Below are positions 44,290-55,087 of a stretch of DNA of 64,000 nt, in pieces. The stretch lies in assembly GCA_902728285.1 (NCBI GenBank), contig CACVBU010000274.1, positions 1,939,234 to 2,003,233 of the forward strand. The letters run 5' to 3'. Both the position numbers and the translations under genes were made by a program. The notes beneath the pieces are model-generated. The model saw only the letters and a list, made by a program, of their open reading frames with translations, ran no database searches and was not told the origin of the DNA. Source of the stretch: Clytia hemisphaerica (lineage: Eukaryota > Cnidaria > Hydrozoa > Leptothecata > Clytiidae). Numbering within the stretch: position 1 is the first letter of the stretch; every line of letters starts with the position of its first letter.

Positions 44290-45330
44290 CATGGAATAAA
44301 ATAAATGCTACGTTCAAAGCCAGTCTTTACAATTTTCTAGTTTTTGATAGTATTTTTATTTTTACTAGTTCTTTTAGTTCAATTTTTTGGGTGATTTCAA
44401 AATCCTTGTATATGTCAATCACACATCATTTGAGTTAAGGGCTCTGACCATAGTGATTTTTTTATAATTGCCGTGTTTAAAATGTGTTTTCTGACTAATA
44501 TAACCAACAAAACTATGGCATGTTATACATTTTTTGTTAGACAAACTATTCCTGAATCTGAAAATTCAAAAATTGCAATGAAAAAATTTGATGAAGAAGA
44601 AAATGAAGACTTTTGCGAGGAAGAGTATTTCAACTTTGAAGAGCTTAGTTTCGGCGAAGAAAAAACATTTTGAAAAATTTTTCGCAGTAGATGGTGTATC
44701 TTTTACCTAACAATTAAAATCTTTGCGGAAAATTTTTGTATATGCTTCTTTGTCTCAAATCTTCAAAATAGTGGTTTTTCATCAATTTTTCATCTGGATT
44801 TTGCTTAAAAAAACAGTCACAACTTTTGACACATCTTTTTAGAAAAATTTTCCGCAAAATACAACACGTATTACATTAAAATATCTACGGACAAACCAAA
44901 TTCAGCAGAAAACTCTGCTTTATGCTCACAGCAAAAGTAATTGGTATTTTTAATACATTTTTTTTGGATGGCAATGCAGATCAAGAAGTCGAGGCACAAG
45001 GAGTCATTGAGATTGCAGACGGTGACAAAAGCAACGAGCAAGACGACCCTCCGGAAAACGAAGCACCAGGTGTGTGTATTTGATTCGCATAATTTTGCTG
45101 AGTTATAAAAATCAGTTTGCAATAGGTTTTCTATCCAATCAATATATGAGCACACAATGTTCAATAAAAAAAGTAAAATGACATCAAATCTTTTGTTAAA
45201 ATATGCTAAAGAAGCTTCAAGTATGTAAACAGCTCATTATATCTTTTAGATTCAAGCACACCACGTATTACATTTAAATATCTTTAGACAAACCGAACTC
45301 TGCAGAAAACGTTTCAACCAACCCAAGTCA
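44290..45330 (+). other. Region with acidic exon-like pieces and a duplicated 50-bp segment
   Basis: 44545-44673 encodes an acidic stretch ('EEENEDFCEEEYFNFEEL') ending in a stop. 44980-45069 looks like an acidic exon ('DGDKSNEQDDPPENEAPG') before a gtgtgt donor. 'acacgtattacatt..aaatatct' with the following 'gacaaaccgaa' occurs at 44864-44915 and again at 45263-45312. No protein family recognised; probably remnants of an element. Confidence 0.35.
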
Positions 45331-45623
45331 ATACACACGAGTACTATCGAGAGGTGTGCCGGGATTTATTTACGCACATGTTTTCGAATGAAAAAGTTAA
45401 CGTTGGAAGGTATTTGGCTTTTTGTAACAGATACCATCGTGAAGGTGGTATTAGAAATCGTGAATGTTCACAACCTCGATTCGATGCTTGGTGTTTGGTG
45501 CGTGGCTGTTCAAGAAATCTCTTCAACCTTAAGAAATTTTTTACAAGATATCCATCTTGCTATGAACAAATAAAACAATTAAGAAAGTTATTAGATATTG
45601 TTGTGGAAGATAGATTTTTGTAA
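45331..45623 (+). CDS. Unidentified exon-like ORF, ~90 residues
   Basis: Open frame with Cys/His-containing, basic sequence ('FCNRYHREGGIRNRECS', 'WCLVRGCSRNLFNLKKFF'). I cannot assign a family. It follows the duplicated segment at 45263 and ends at a stop overlapping a possible gtaagt donor (45619). It may be the tail of a transposon protein. Confidence 0.3.
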
Positions 45624-46143
45624 GTTTTTGTTTGGTTTTTGTTTTTAAATCTTTTTCATTGCGTATAGATTATAGATTATAGATATAGGGCCATTTATGT
45701 TTCTTTTTCGAGCAACAAATGTATTAACGCGTATTCAAATCTGTTTTCTCGTTATTTCCATTATATAAAATATGAAATGCCATAACTACAAATTGATATT
45801 ATATCATACTGAACGATAATTTACCTAAAAGTAGTTCTCATTAAAACCTATTACAAAATTGTTACAAATCTGTTATATTTTCCTTCAAAATCTAGCCTCT
45901 GCTCCAATTTAATTCTAATCGAAAAGCTCAGAGACTGGAAAATTTTTAGTTTAAAAAGTACTCAAAGACTTTCTTCATATTATCAAAGAAATAATTCAAT
46001 ATTTACCCATCATTTTATTTTTCTATTAAATACTTAATAGATTGAATAATATAGAATCTGATACAAATGTACATTAAATATAATATAAAATATCATAGTA
46101 AATTCAAAATTCTACATAAAAAGTCCAAGCACAACAATATATT
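45624..46143. other. AT-rich, no feature recognised
   Basis: Nothing coding or repetitive stands out in this stretch. Confidence 0.5.
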
Positions 46144-46854
46144 CTAAATGTTTTTTATGTAATCATCAAGGACCTTGTCACCTTCAATAGGAATCAAATT
46201 ACTTGTATTAGTAGGTCTTTTAGGCAAAGTTTTTGTCGTGGCTTGCTCTTTTGTTGTAGATTCATCCCCAGATATTTCAGACTTGCTATCGTCATCAGAA
46301 CAAAGGCACATTCCCTGTCTCTTCGATCTTTTAAACATTGGAGCAGGAAACTTTTTCTCCTTAACCTTTCCACTGTTGAATTTGTCAAATTCGAATTCTG
46401 ATTCTTCTGAAGATGAAATTTGTTCAAATTCATAGTAAAGTCTCATTAATAATGCTGGAAGTGTACAAAACATATTTTATTTACAAATTTTAATCAACAA
46501 TTAACTTTTTAAAACAGGCGCTATTAGCCCTGACTCTTAAAGAGTCTTTAGTCGTTTAGGAGTGCGAAAGCGGAATGAGGGATCTTTCAAAATGAAGGAC
46601 CAAGATTTGCGTCCATATTGTGTGATACCTTGCTTCAGAAATTAGTCTTCTTCACTAGTAAATTTAACAAATCTCTTTGTTACTTGTTGTTGAGCAACCT
46701 CTCTTTTAATCTCAATGTTATTATTAGGTATGTGATCCATTCTGGCACGAATTGTCAACACTTTGGTACAATCCACTGGAGCAGATTCTGTCATTGTAAG
46801 ATCTATAGATTCGTTAAGAGATTCACTACTCGAGTGACTTAGGGCAAGTCTCAA
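46144..46854 (-). CDS. Two small acidic, Ser-rich minus-strand ORFs
   Basis: 46144-46473 (109 residues from ATG 46473) is rich in Ser/Glu with basic patches ('FKRSKRQGMCLCSDDDSKS'). 46642-46854 (70 residues) has 'SHSSSESLNESIDLTMTES'. Both look like disordered nuclear-protein segments and could be exons of one gene, but no homologue is recognised and splice joins were not proved. Confidence 0.3.
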
Positions 46855-46974
46855 AAACCTAACAGTTTACCCTAAGTTTTCGCTACCAATAGCAGCCAGA
46901 TTCAGAGATCCACTTAGGGCTCTAAAGTACCTCTAGACCTTAAAGTTTCAGGACCCGGTGTTACGCAATTAAAT

Positions 46975-47385
46975 ATTAACCCAAAAATTAATTATTAAAG
47001 AAATTGTAATCGTGACGTCATAATTTGATCGAATTTGGTGACGTCATGAATCGTATAATCGCTATAATAATAAAAATACATGTCTTTCCCAAATTTTAAC
47101 TAAAGATGCATCTAACTGAAATGTATCTTTTTGAAAAAAAAATTTTGGAAAGATTTGATGACGTCAGCAAAAAATTGCATTTTTCGATTTTTTGCATTTT
47201 TTGCTGACGTCATCAAAATCTTTTAAAAATTTTTCATTGAAAAGTTTGGCTCCATTAAGATGCATCTTTGGTCAAAATTTGACAAATATTTGACATGTAC
47301 TTATATAGTTAGAGCTAATTTTCGATTTATGACGTCATAAATTGATGACGTCATAATTCACACTTTCTTTAAAAATTAATTTTAC
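46975..47385. repeat. Inverted-repeat element with six TGACGTCA sites
   Basis: Imperfect palindrome centred near 47185; outer arms 'attaattattaaagaaatt' and 'aaagaaattaattttt'-like. Six perfect TGACGTCA octamers at about 47012, 47039, 47158, 47203, 47329 and 47345, in mirrored pairs. TGACGTCA is the CREB/ATF full site. It lies directly upstream of the DIRS-like ORF1 and could be a foldback MITE or part of that element's terminal repeat. Confidence 0.75.
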
Positions 47386-47500
47386 TTCTCTCAAAATCAG
47401 ACGAATTCAGTTATGCCGTTGCGGACGCAGTCTAGTGAAACTTAACTAGAGGCTGCGGACCGCAGGCTACGTCCTTGTTTGTTTCATTCCTCGAACCAAG

Positions 47501-48211
47501 ATGGCGGCATCTAAGCCCGAGGATGCAACTATGAAAACGAACGAAGAAGAACCTGCAAAAATCAACAACATCAATGGAAGTAAGACCGAGAAAAGGTCAA
47601 GAAAAAGGAAACGGAAGGATAAAGATCGATCTGTTTCACCTAGTTCCAGTTCAAGTGGAAGCAGTAGCGAAGAAACATCATCTTCGTCTAGCTCCAGTAG
47701 CTCTGAAGAAGAGAGGAAAAGAAAATCAAAGAAGAAGAAAAAGAAACAAACTAAACGCAGAAAAAGAGAAAAGCAGGGTAAGAGGCCCAAGCTCCAACTC
47801 TTCAGCATGGAAGAGAACAAAAATGGCTGGGACCTGGATGAAGAACTGGCCCAGTACATCGAGGACAATACTGTCAACTATATTCCAGACAAGGACATCT
47901 TAAAAGATGTCATGGACAAATATCCAGTCCCTCAAAATGTATCAGAAGTCCTAAAAATGGATCTGACTATGGATACTTTCCTGAAAGGGAAAAACACCCC
48001 AGGAAAAATAACAATCTCCAAGGACAAATCTTTGTCGAGGATTTCAAATAAAGTCCGAGATATCCTTGGACCATTGACAGCAGTATGGCAACAAGTCGAA
48101 CAGGTTTGCAGTGAGAAAAGCGACAACCACCTCATTGACGTTGAAGAGCTAGCACGCACATTTCAACACAGTGTGCTATTGATTGGACAAGCCATGAATG
48201 CTATAAATTAA
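47501..48211 (+). CDS. DIRS-type retroelement ORF1 (gag-like) fragment
   Basis: 236-residue ORF starting ATGGCGGCATC. Residues 25-95 are Ser/Lys/Arg-rich. 'WDLDEELAQYIEDNTVNYIPDKDI' and the end 'FQHSVLLIGQAMNAIN' fit the conserved helical part of ORF1 in cnidarian/fish DIRS-like tyrosine-recombinase retroelements, whose LLLGQA-x-N block is diagnostic in my experience. Here the protein stops right at that block, so it is C-terminally truncated. No reverse transcriptase or tyrosine recombinase ORF follows. It may be a solo domesticated or dead copy. Moderately sure of the family. Confidence 0.55.
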   Translation: MAASKPEDATMKTNEEEPAKINNINGSKTEKRSRKRKRKDKDRSVSPSSSSSGSSSEETSSSSSSSSSEEERKRKSKKKKKKQTKRRKREKQGKRPKLQLFSMEENKNGWDLDEELAQYIEDNTVNYIPDKDILKDVMDKYPVPQNVSEVLKMDLTMDTFLKGKNTPGKITISKDKSLSRISNKVRDILGPLTAVWQQVEQVCSEKSDNHLIDVEELARTFQHSVLLIGQAMNAIN

Positions 48212-48224
48212 AAACGTTCGAGAA

Positions 48225-49467
48225 ATGGCGGCCTCAAATATAAACAAATTTTTCTCAGAAAAAGATCTCAGACAAATTGTGTTTGAAAAATTACTTCCAG
48301 ATTTTTGGAATGTTGAAACTAGTCAAGTTAGCTACAAGATTCTTTCTGAAATTTTCTCTTTCCTTGATGAAATTCTCTCTCTGTCAATGCCAATGTAGTC
48401 CCAATTTTGAGTTTGTTGTGTAATAGAGATGTCTCTGCAATTATCAAGAATACTTCAAATTTTCAAAGAAAAATTAGGAATTATATTTCCAAAAATAAAG
48501 ACTGCCTTGACAATAGAGTTGTGGATCTCTATAATGGGGAGGGTTCATCATTACAAATTGGTCCTCTATGTGATTCCATTGGGTTCACCTAAAAAAAACT
48601 TGATGTGAATGATGTTAACTGTTTAAAAAATGTATTAACGGAATTGAAAGATAACAACAACAGTGGTGAAGTAGTTTTAACAAATGGAATGGTCTTGGAG
48701 TTAAAGTCCTATTGGCTTAAAAATTTTGATTGGAAAGATTTCATCAATCCTTTATTCCATTGTTTTCTGAATCTGCCCATTCATTTGACAAGTTTCGCAA
48801 ATTCGTTAAAAGTTTAAGTGAGTAAAAAAAATCCTTGCGAAATGAAAATTTGAAGACCTTTTTAAACAAGCCATTTTGTTTTCCACTTCCTTCGACCAAG
48901 AAGACCTCAAATGTTTCTAGCAACAAGCCAAATTGCAGTGAAATTGTAAGTCCTGAAGAGTTTGATAAAACAATTACTTCCTTATTAGAAAAGATAGACG
49001 AAGTAGAATCTAAAGTTTTTATTTTATCCGAGTCCCTAAGCGAAGAGAGTTCTGAAAAAATAAAGAACTTGGATGAACTCAAATGTCTTCAAAAAGAAAA
49101 TGCTAGAACTAATTTAGAACTAAGCGAAGCTTTAACCAAGTTGTCACGCTTGTCAACACGCAATGTTAACAAACGTGTGAAACGAAAAAAGATTGAAAAT
49201 AAATCTTTGAAAGAAGAGGTAGATCAGAAAAATGAAAAAATTGAAGCTCTTGAAGCCTCCTTAGCAGAAACCATTTTTGACAATGAAAAATATGTTGAGA
49301 AAATGAATAAAAAACTCTCAAAAGCCTTAGCAAAATCAACCAAGTATAGAAGGCGGGGTTATGAATGGAAGAAAAAACATAAACTTTTCGAAAAAAAAAT
49401 TAGCGAAACAGATGGTGAAGGGTTTCAATCCCACACTAAAAATCTTAAAGCTTGGGGGGTACTCTGA
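48225..49467 (+). pseudogene. Broken coiled-coil protein ORF
   Basis: A run of coding-like pieces: 48225-48398 (ATGGCGGCC start, 57 codons), a frame from ~48404 interrupted by a stop at 48590 and ending at 48817, then another frame 48835-49467. The last is a Lys/Glu-rich coiled coil ('KIENKSLKEEVDQKNEKIEA') ending 'RRRGYEWKKKHKLFEKK'. At least two frame changes and one stop separate them. I recognise no family; proteins of this style accompany DDE elements in invertebrate genomes. The 3' end is cut by the MITE at 49457. Confidence 0.5.
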
Positions 49468-49668
49468 GATGCCAAATAAACGTGAAAATAAGATATTTAT
49501 ATAAATAGGCTAAAATGAGGCTATTTATTGGAGCAAAATAGGGAGTCTTCTCTTTGAAAGCTTAAAATATTTTTAAAAATTACTAAACAGGGGAGCAGGG
49601 TCCTTATAAGGTCCGGGGGTTGGAAAATTTCCGAACGAGCGGGCGTGTATTTGTCACCTAAGAGTATA
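49457..49668. mobile_element. Second copy of the TACTCTTAGG-type MITE
   Basis: Begins tactctgagatgccaaataa and ends with the complement tgtcacctaagagta, matching 9750-10078. It shares 'taggctaaaatgaggctatt' and 'ggtccttataaggtccgggg'. Shorter and without the long G-run. Confidence 0.8.
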
Positions 49669-49674
49669 AATCAG

Positions 49675-50137
49675 ACTGCAGATAAATTTTAACTGTAACC
49701 TTTCTCAGGCAAGAAAAATTGATGATGATTGATGATAAAAAATGCGCCGTATTGAATCTAGCAATTCCTTTGTTTTCGAGTGATATATTTTTTCGAAATT
49801 AGGTGATAATTTTTCGAAATTTTAGTTTCAATCTATCATTTGTGTAAAAACCAGTAAAGCCCGAATAGGCAGCAACTTTAAGCTTTCTCCAGCAAAAATT
49901 TGACTTTTTTAATTTCGTGCCGATGGATAGGATCTAGCATTTTAATTGTTTTCGGAGAGCGAAATCAAAAAAAGTAGGCGGCAAACGCTATTTCACATCT
50001 CTCAAACCGGTGAAATTGCATATTTTAGTCACGTGACTCTGGTAGGAAATCCTACCAAAACTTGGCTTCACTTTTCGATAAAAGCCGCAAATCTACGGGC
50101 TTTACAGATCTGTGCTTATACTTCATTGGGATGCCCC
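49675..50137. mobile_element. Second copy of the 14040-type hAT-like MITE, enlarged
   Basis: Shares 'ctttctcaggcaagaaaaa', 'tgaatctagcaattcctttg', the 'ggtaggaaatcctacca' inverted core and the end 'gcttatacttcattg' with 14040-14329. The left terminus is lost next to the MITE ending at 49668, and extra sequence is present in the middle. Confidence 0.72.
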
Positions 50138-50199
50138 TCCCCCTTACGACCAATTTCGTAGATATCTGATCTGCTCACTTTTTTCTCATCTGATTCTAG

Positions 50200-53100
50200 C
50201 GACGAAAAAAGAGCTGAACGAATTTGAACTCGAATGGGAGAAAAGGAAAGAACAAGAAGAAGAGGTATAAATCATATATTTAAGTAAATGTTCGGGTTGG
50301 GTGCATCGAGATGGGTACGTTTCGAGTTTGATACGAGTCGAATTAATATATTACGAGAATTTTCGTTTGGACGCATAGATATTGCCTCATTAATTTTCTT
50401 GCAAATTCGGGTTAGGTGCATCTAGATGGGCACGTTACGAGTTTGATGTGAGTCGAATTAATATATTACGAGAATTTTCGTTTGGATTCATCGATATTGC
50501 TTCGTTAATTTTCTTGCAAATTCCGATTGGGTGCATATAGATGGGTACGTTACGAGTTTGATGTCAGTCGAATTAATATATTACGAGAATTTTCGTTTGG
50601 ATGCATCGATATTGCCTCGTTTCCAATTTCGTTTCGATATGTTTAGATAACTATTTCTTCAAGTTTGACGTCAATGATCTAAAATAGAATTGAAACGCAT
50701 GTGACTTTTCGAATTAGCGCAAGGTTCTTAGCATTTAACTTCTGGTCTGTATTTTAGACAATCCAAAAATTGAGCTTAAAGTTATGCTGAATTTTTTTAT
50801 ATGATCCACCCAATTTTCTCATCCGACCACCTGTTAAATGACGTCATTAGTTAACAGAGCAGAAAAATATTTTTTAAGAATTTTTAAAATCTGATTATAC
50901 CATTGAGAAGAACGTATAAAATTCTGGCGAAATTTTATATATAAACATACCCGGATGAGAAAATTAGGTGTCTCTTTGTTTTCTTAACTTTGCAGTTTTA
51001 GCAATTTTTTTACTGAAATTTGAAATTTAGTACGGTTTAAAATTGTCAAAAATCCTAAATTGCAAAATCTAATACATGAAAAATTTCAAAAATGAAAGAG
51101 AAGAGTGAGTTTATTTTTTAATTTAGACAAGAACTAATTTTGACAAACTCATTGAAAAGGTGTACTTGATAACAAAAAAGAAAGAAGTTATAATCTGCCA
51201 CTCACCAAAATAAGTTTGTCAAAATTAAACTCACTTTTCTCTTTCATTTTAGAATTTTTTTCATTAGTAATTTCTCACTTTTAGAAAAAACAGAACGAAA
51301 CATCTAAAGCAACCTTGACCCCTGAGAAACTACCATCTGAATCAACCTCCAACGCAACTATGACAGCCGCCAATAAACTTTCTAAAGCAAAAGCACCCTC
51401 AGCCGTCAAAAAACCTTCCAAAACAGCAAAAGCACCCTCAGCCGTCAAAAAACCTTCGAAAGCAAAAGAACCCTCAGCCGCCAAAAAACCTCTCAAAGCA
51501 AAAACACCCTCAGCCACCAAAAAACCTGCCAAAGCAAAAGCAACCTCAGCTGCCAAAGCTGCGAGAGCCAAAGACTCAGAGAAAGATAAAAGTGGCCCAG
51601 AACCAGTAAGTTACTTACGATTCCTTGGCATTCCAAGCATCATTCTTTTTGTTATTCAAGTTGCGGACTGTAAGTTATGTAGTCAAGTTGGATAGTCATC
51701 AAAACCTGAAAATAACGAATAATAGTAATAATTGTGATTTCTATTTTATTTTTGGCAAGATTAAATTTTGATAATTTTTTGTAATATTCAAGTGTCTCAA
51801 CTAATTGATTTTAGGCAAAAAAGAGATTTTTTTTGAAAATTAGCCAGTTGAAAATTATTTTCGAAGGTTGTCCCATTTTTTGGCCTTTAGTTTCATGATG
51901 ATTAATTATTAACCAAGACTTTATTTTATCTTTTCAGGCTAGAGCCTTGACTACAAAGGAGCAAGAGACAATGAATGCTTTTCGTGAGCGACAATCAGAG
52001 AAGATTAAAATGGTCAATGGCTTCCTGATTGAAAAGGTTGATCTTTGTTCAAAGAGGGAACGCATTAAATCAAAAGAACGCAAAAACTTCATGGAAAAGG
52101 AAGTCAGACTAAACACGCCACAATTTGCAGTCCAGTCTAGACCGAAACGTACACTGTCACCAGAACAAACCGAAAAGAGCAACAAACGGAAAACCCTGAA
52201 TGCAACCGAAACACCACCAGAAACACCGGAACAAACAGAAACACTGGAACAAGCCGAAACACTGGAACAAGCCGAAACACTGGAACAAGCCGAAACACTG
52301 GAACAAGCCGAACACTGGAACAAGCCGAAACACTGGAACAAACCGAAACACCACCAGAACCAACCAAAGCACCACCAGCAACACCGGAACCAATCAAAAC
52401 ACCACCAGAAACACCGGAGCCAATCAAAACAATGGAACAAATGGAAAAACCGGAACCAATCAAAACACCACCTGGAACACTGGAGACAACATTTTTTGAA
52501 CAAACCCCGCCAGCATCACCCGAAACATGTAAGAAATTACAATCAACAGAACAGACACTGACAGTAAGACGCTCATTGACTTCCCCTCGCCAACACTGGA
52601 CACTACCAGGAGCGGGAAACCCTGTGATTTTAAGTGGAGCTTCGTCAAGACCTCGAGAGTCAAACTTTGAGACCAAATTGGACGAACTAAAAGACTGGAT
52701 GAAAATTGAGTTCAATAGAATCCATACCAGAATTGACAAAATAAATGACATTAAATTGAATGACATTGGGCAAATTGACAATTTTGTCAACAACAACAAC
52801 CTTAAAGATTGGATAACATCACCACACGAACGAGAGAGAGAAGTTGAAGTCATTGAAGTCACGGCCACAGAAGTCCAACCAAACGCAACTGCCGAACAAC
52901 CATTAGCAAATTCAAACCAACAGATACAGCGTATTGCAGAACAGCTTGCCGCATCTGCAGCTAGTGTTGAATGCGATGGAGTTATCATCAAACTTGCCGC
53001 AGAATATGCTGTCAGTGAAATCAAAAAGTGGTATACCATTCCAGAAATTGTAAGCTGCAACATTAATGGCAAACAAGGTTTACAAAAATTTGATGAAACA

Positions 53101-53226
53101 AAAATGCAAACAATTTTAAAATCTGCATATCAAAAGTTTAACATTCCTAAGTCTTTAGAATCACACGTTGAAAGGATGATTACAGCAAGGCTAAAAAAAT
53201 ACAGACAATGGATTAAAAAGCATTAA
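50200..53226 (+). CDS. Lys/Pro-rich protein with BEN-like C-terminus; one frameshift
   Basis: Exons 50200-50264 ('NEFELEWEKRKEQEEE'), 51285-51605 (histone-H1-like 'KAPSAVKKPSK' repeats) and 51938-53226; the 5' part is unknown. Exon 3 carries 18-bp repeats encoding TLEQAE, then 'ETPPE/PEPIKTPP' repeats, an unstructured linker, and a C-terminal ~100 residues ending 'KFDETKMQTILKSAYQKFN' that resemble a BEN domain, a DNA-binding fold. At ~52311 one repeat copy lacks one A ('gccgaacactgg' instead of 'gccgaaacactgg'), moving the frame from phase 2 to phase 1; the repeat pattern and the C-terminal domain continue only in the new frame. It is either a real frameshift or a sequence error in a repeat. 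Likely nuclear; possibly mobile-element derived. Confidence 0.55.
50265..51284. other. Intron with a ~120-bp triplicated segment
   Basis: 'gggtgcat..agatgggtacgtt' followed by 'gaattaatatattacgagaattttcg' occurs three times (about 50297, 50408 and 50529), spacing ~110-120 bp. Further right, 51100-51240 contains an inverted pair around 'actcacttttctctttcattt'. Confidence 0.6.
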
Positions 53227-53683
53227 AAAAGCTAATAACTAATCATGAAACACTTTCATTTTCCATTATTGAAATTATTTTAACGTTTGGAAATGGTTTC
53301 TGTCAGAATGATTTTAATTTAGTTTTGAAATGTCCAATCTTTTACACAAGATCTTGCCTTTTATTATCTATTCATTTAAAGGTTCTGTTCTGAGATAAAA
53401 TGATTTCATTTGCTAACTCATTTGCTAACTTTTTTTAAATTACAAGTTCTTTCTTATTGAATAGATACAAATGTGAAGCAATTTTTGATCGAAAACAGAG
53501 AGAAATCTAAAATATTTGTTCATTGACTATCACAACGAACATAATTTTTTTCACCCACCTTGTTTCTAGAAATAGAGCTTAATTGTTGATTGGGAAATGA
53601 GTACAGGGTTCAGGGTCAAACACCCTTAGTTATTTGTGATATGAAAGTTTGTAATTTGTATATTTTCAGTTTTTGAAATTATA
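53227..53683. other. 3' flank of the BEN-like gene
   Basis: AT-rich, presumably 3' UTR and intergenic; no distinct feature. Confidence 0.45.
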
Positions 53684-53940
53684 GGCAGCCATCGAAAAAT
53701 TGTTCTGTGTGCGTCGCCTGCCCGCATCATATTTTCACTGATTTTTAAGTGCGGAGATGCAATAAAAATTCCAGGAAAAATCCAGAAGAAACAACTTAGT
53801 TCTTCAAATGTATTTCTTTTTCTTTGGGGCAGAGGGCTTCAGGCGATATTTCAAAAACCCGGAAATTTTTCTGCCCGCCCGTCCGCATCAATTTTTGAGA
53901 CCTTCTGCGACGCGAACATAACTAATTTTCGATCGCCGTC
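53684..53940. mobile_element. Second Harbinger-type MITE copy
   Basis: Ends ggcagccatcgaaaaattgt and the complement of attttcgatcgccgtc, flanked by ata (53681-53683) and tta (53941-53943). It shares 'cgcctgcccgcatcatatttt' in part and 'cgacgcgaacata' with 27883-28181. Confidence 0.7.
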
Positions 53941-55087
53941 TTAGTTTGTTTGAATTAAACAATTCATACTTTTGAATATCAATCTTGAGATTGTTTTGAA
54001 AAAATAATGTTTTCTTCCCTCCAAAACCTGAAGAAGCAGTTCTTCTTCCCTTTTTTTCTTTTTACTTTCTTTAAACAATATCCTGTCGAACTAGAAAGCC
54101 CTTGGGGTTGTACTAGGAGTTTTTAAATGTACATAGTTTGAAAAAAGTAAATAAAACTTGAAATTTGTCCTGCTTTTTGCTTTGGTACAGTAAGAGAACT
54201 TTGGGTTGACACAAGCAAAAGTCTTTTTCTTTGCAAAATCAAAATTCTCAATTGGCTTAGCTGGTTCAATTATTTAAGTGTCAGTTTAATAAATGTTTTA
54301 AAATACTTACAATCTTAGATATAAAGATAAAAGCCAACAAAATAAATTTTCTGACACTACATCCAAGCACCTGACTCTTCAACAGCTTGAAGGCAAAAGA
54401 AAAGGTTCTTCGCACGTTGAGATTTTGATACTTTACGGAACGGTTTATTTCTTGACAAACAAATTGATTTCGGTACGTTCCGCAATATAAACTTTATCTA
54501 AAAATACTAAAAATATTACCGAACGATTCCCTAAAATACACATCGTTTGTTATGCTTTTATCGTTCGCCGGTAAAAAGACCGGACCAAAGGCCGCTTCAA
54601 AATTCATCCAAAGGCCGCTTCGAAATTCATCAAAGGCAGCTACAGTCGAAAAGGGCCGCTACAGTCGAAAAAAAACAACTGGGCAAAATTTTTCTTTTGC
54701 CCGCTTTTTGGCCGATCAAAAAAAACAATGGACCGGTCGTATTTTGGCCGCTGCATAACCGGTCTCTTGGCCGGCCTAGACCGGTCAGATTTTTATGTAC
54801 TCCAGTTCGCTTGGGGAGTCACATTTTAGGGAATGAATACAAAAATCTAAATATGGCAGGAATTTCATTTGGCAGTTGGTGGGAAAATTAAATTTGGAGG
54901 GAACTTAATTTTGCGGAATTTGCTTAAATCCGCCAAATCCGCCAAACCCACCAAATTTTATTTCCGCCAAAATTTCTTCCCTTAAGGTATGTGACTATGT
55001 GACCTTCTTGTAACTTCCTTTTACCTCCAACATTATCTTTACTGAAAATGGAAATATTTCAAACATAATATATAATAATTGAAATAC
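53941..55087. other. Intergenic with a GGCCGG/ACCGGTC patch (54560-54800)
   Basis: 54560-54670 contains direct repeats 'aaaggccgcttc..aaattcatc' and 'gctacagtcgaaaa'; 54730-54790 holds nested ccggtc/gaccgg palindromes. 54930-54965 repeats 'ccgccaaatcc/cacc'. No gene found. Confidence 0.5.

Noticed and set aside
51934-53072. Long minus-strand ORFs rich in Val/Phe/Cys ('LVPVFRLVPVF')
   Set aside because: Antisense reading of the TLEQAE repeat exon.
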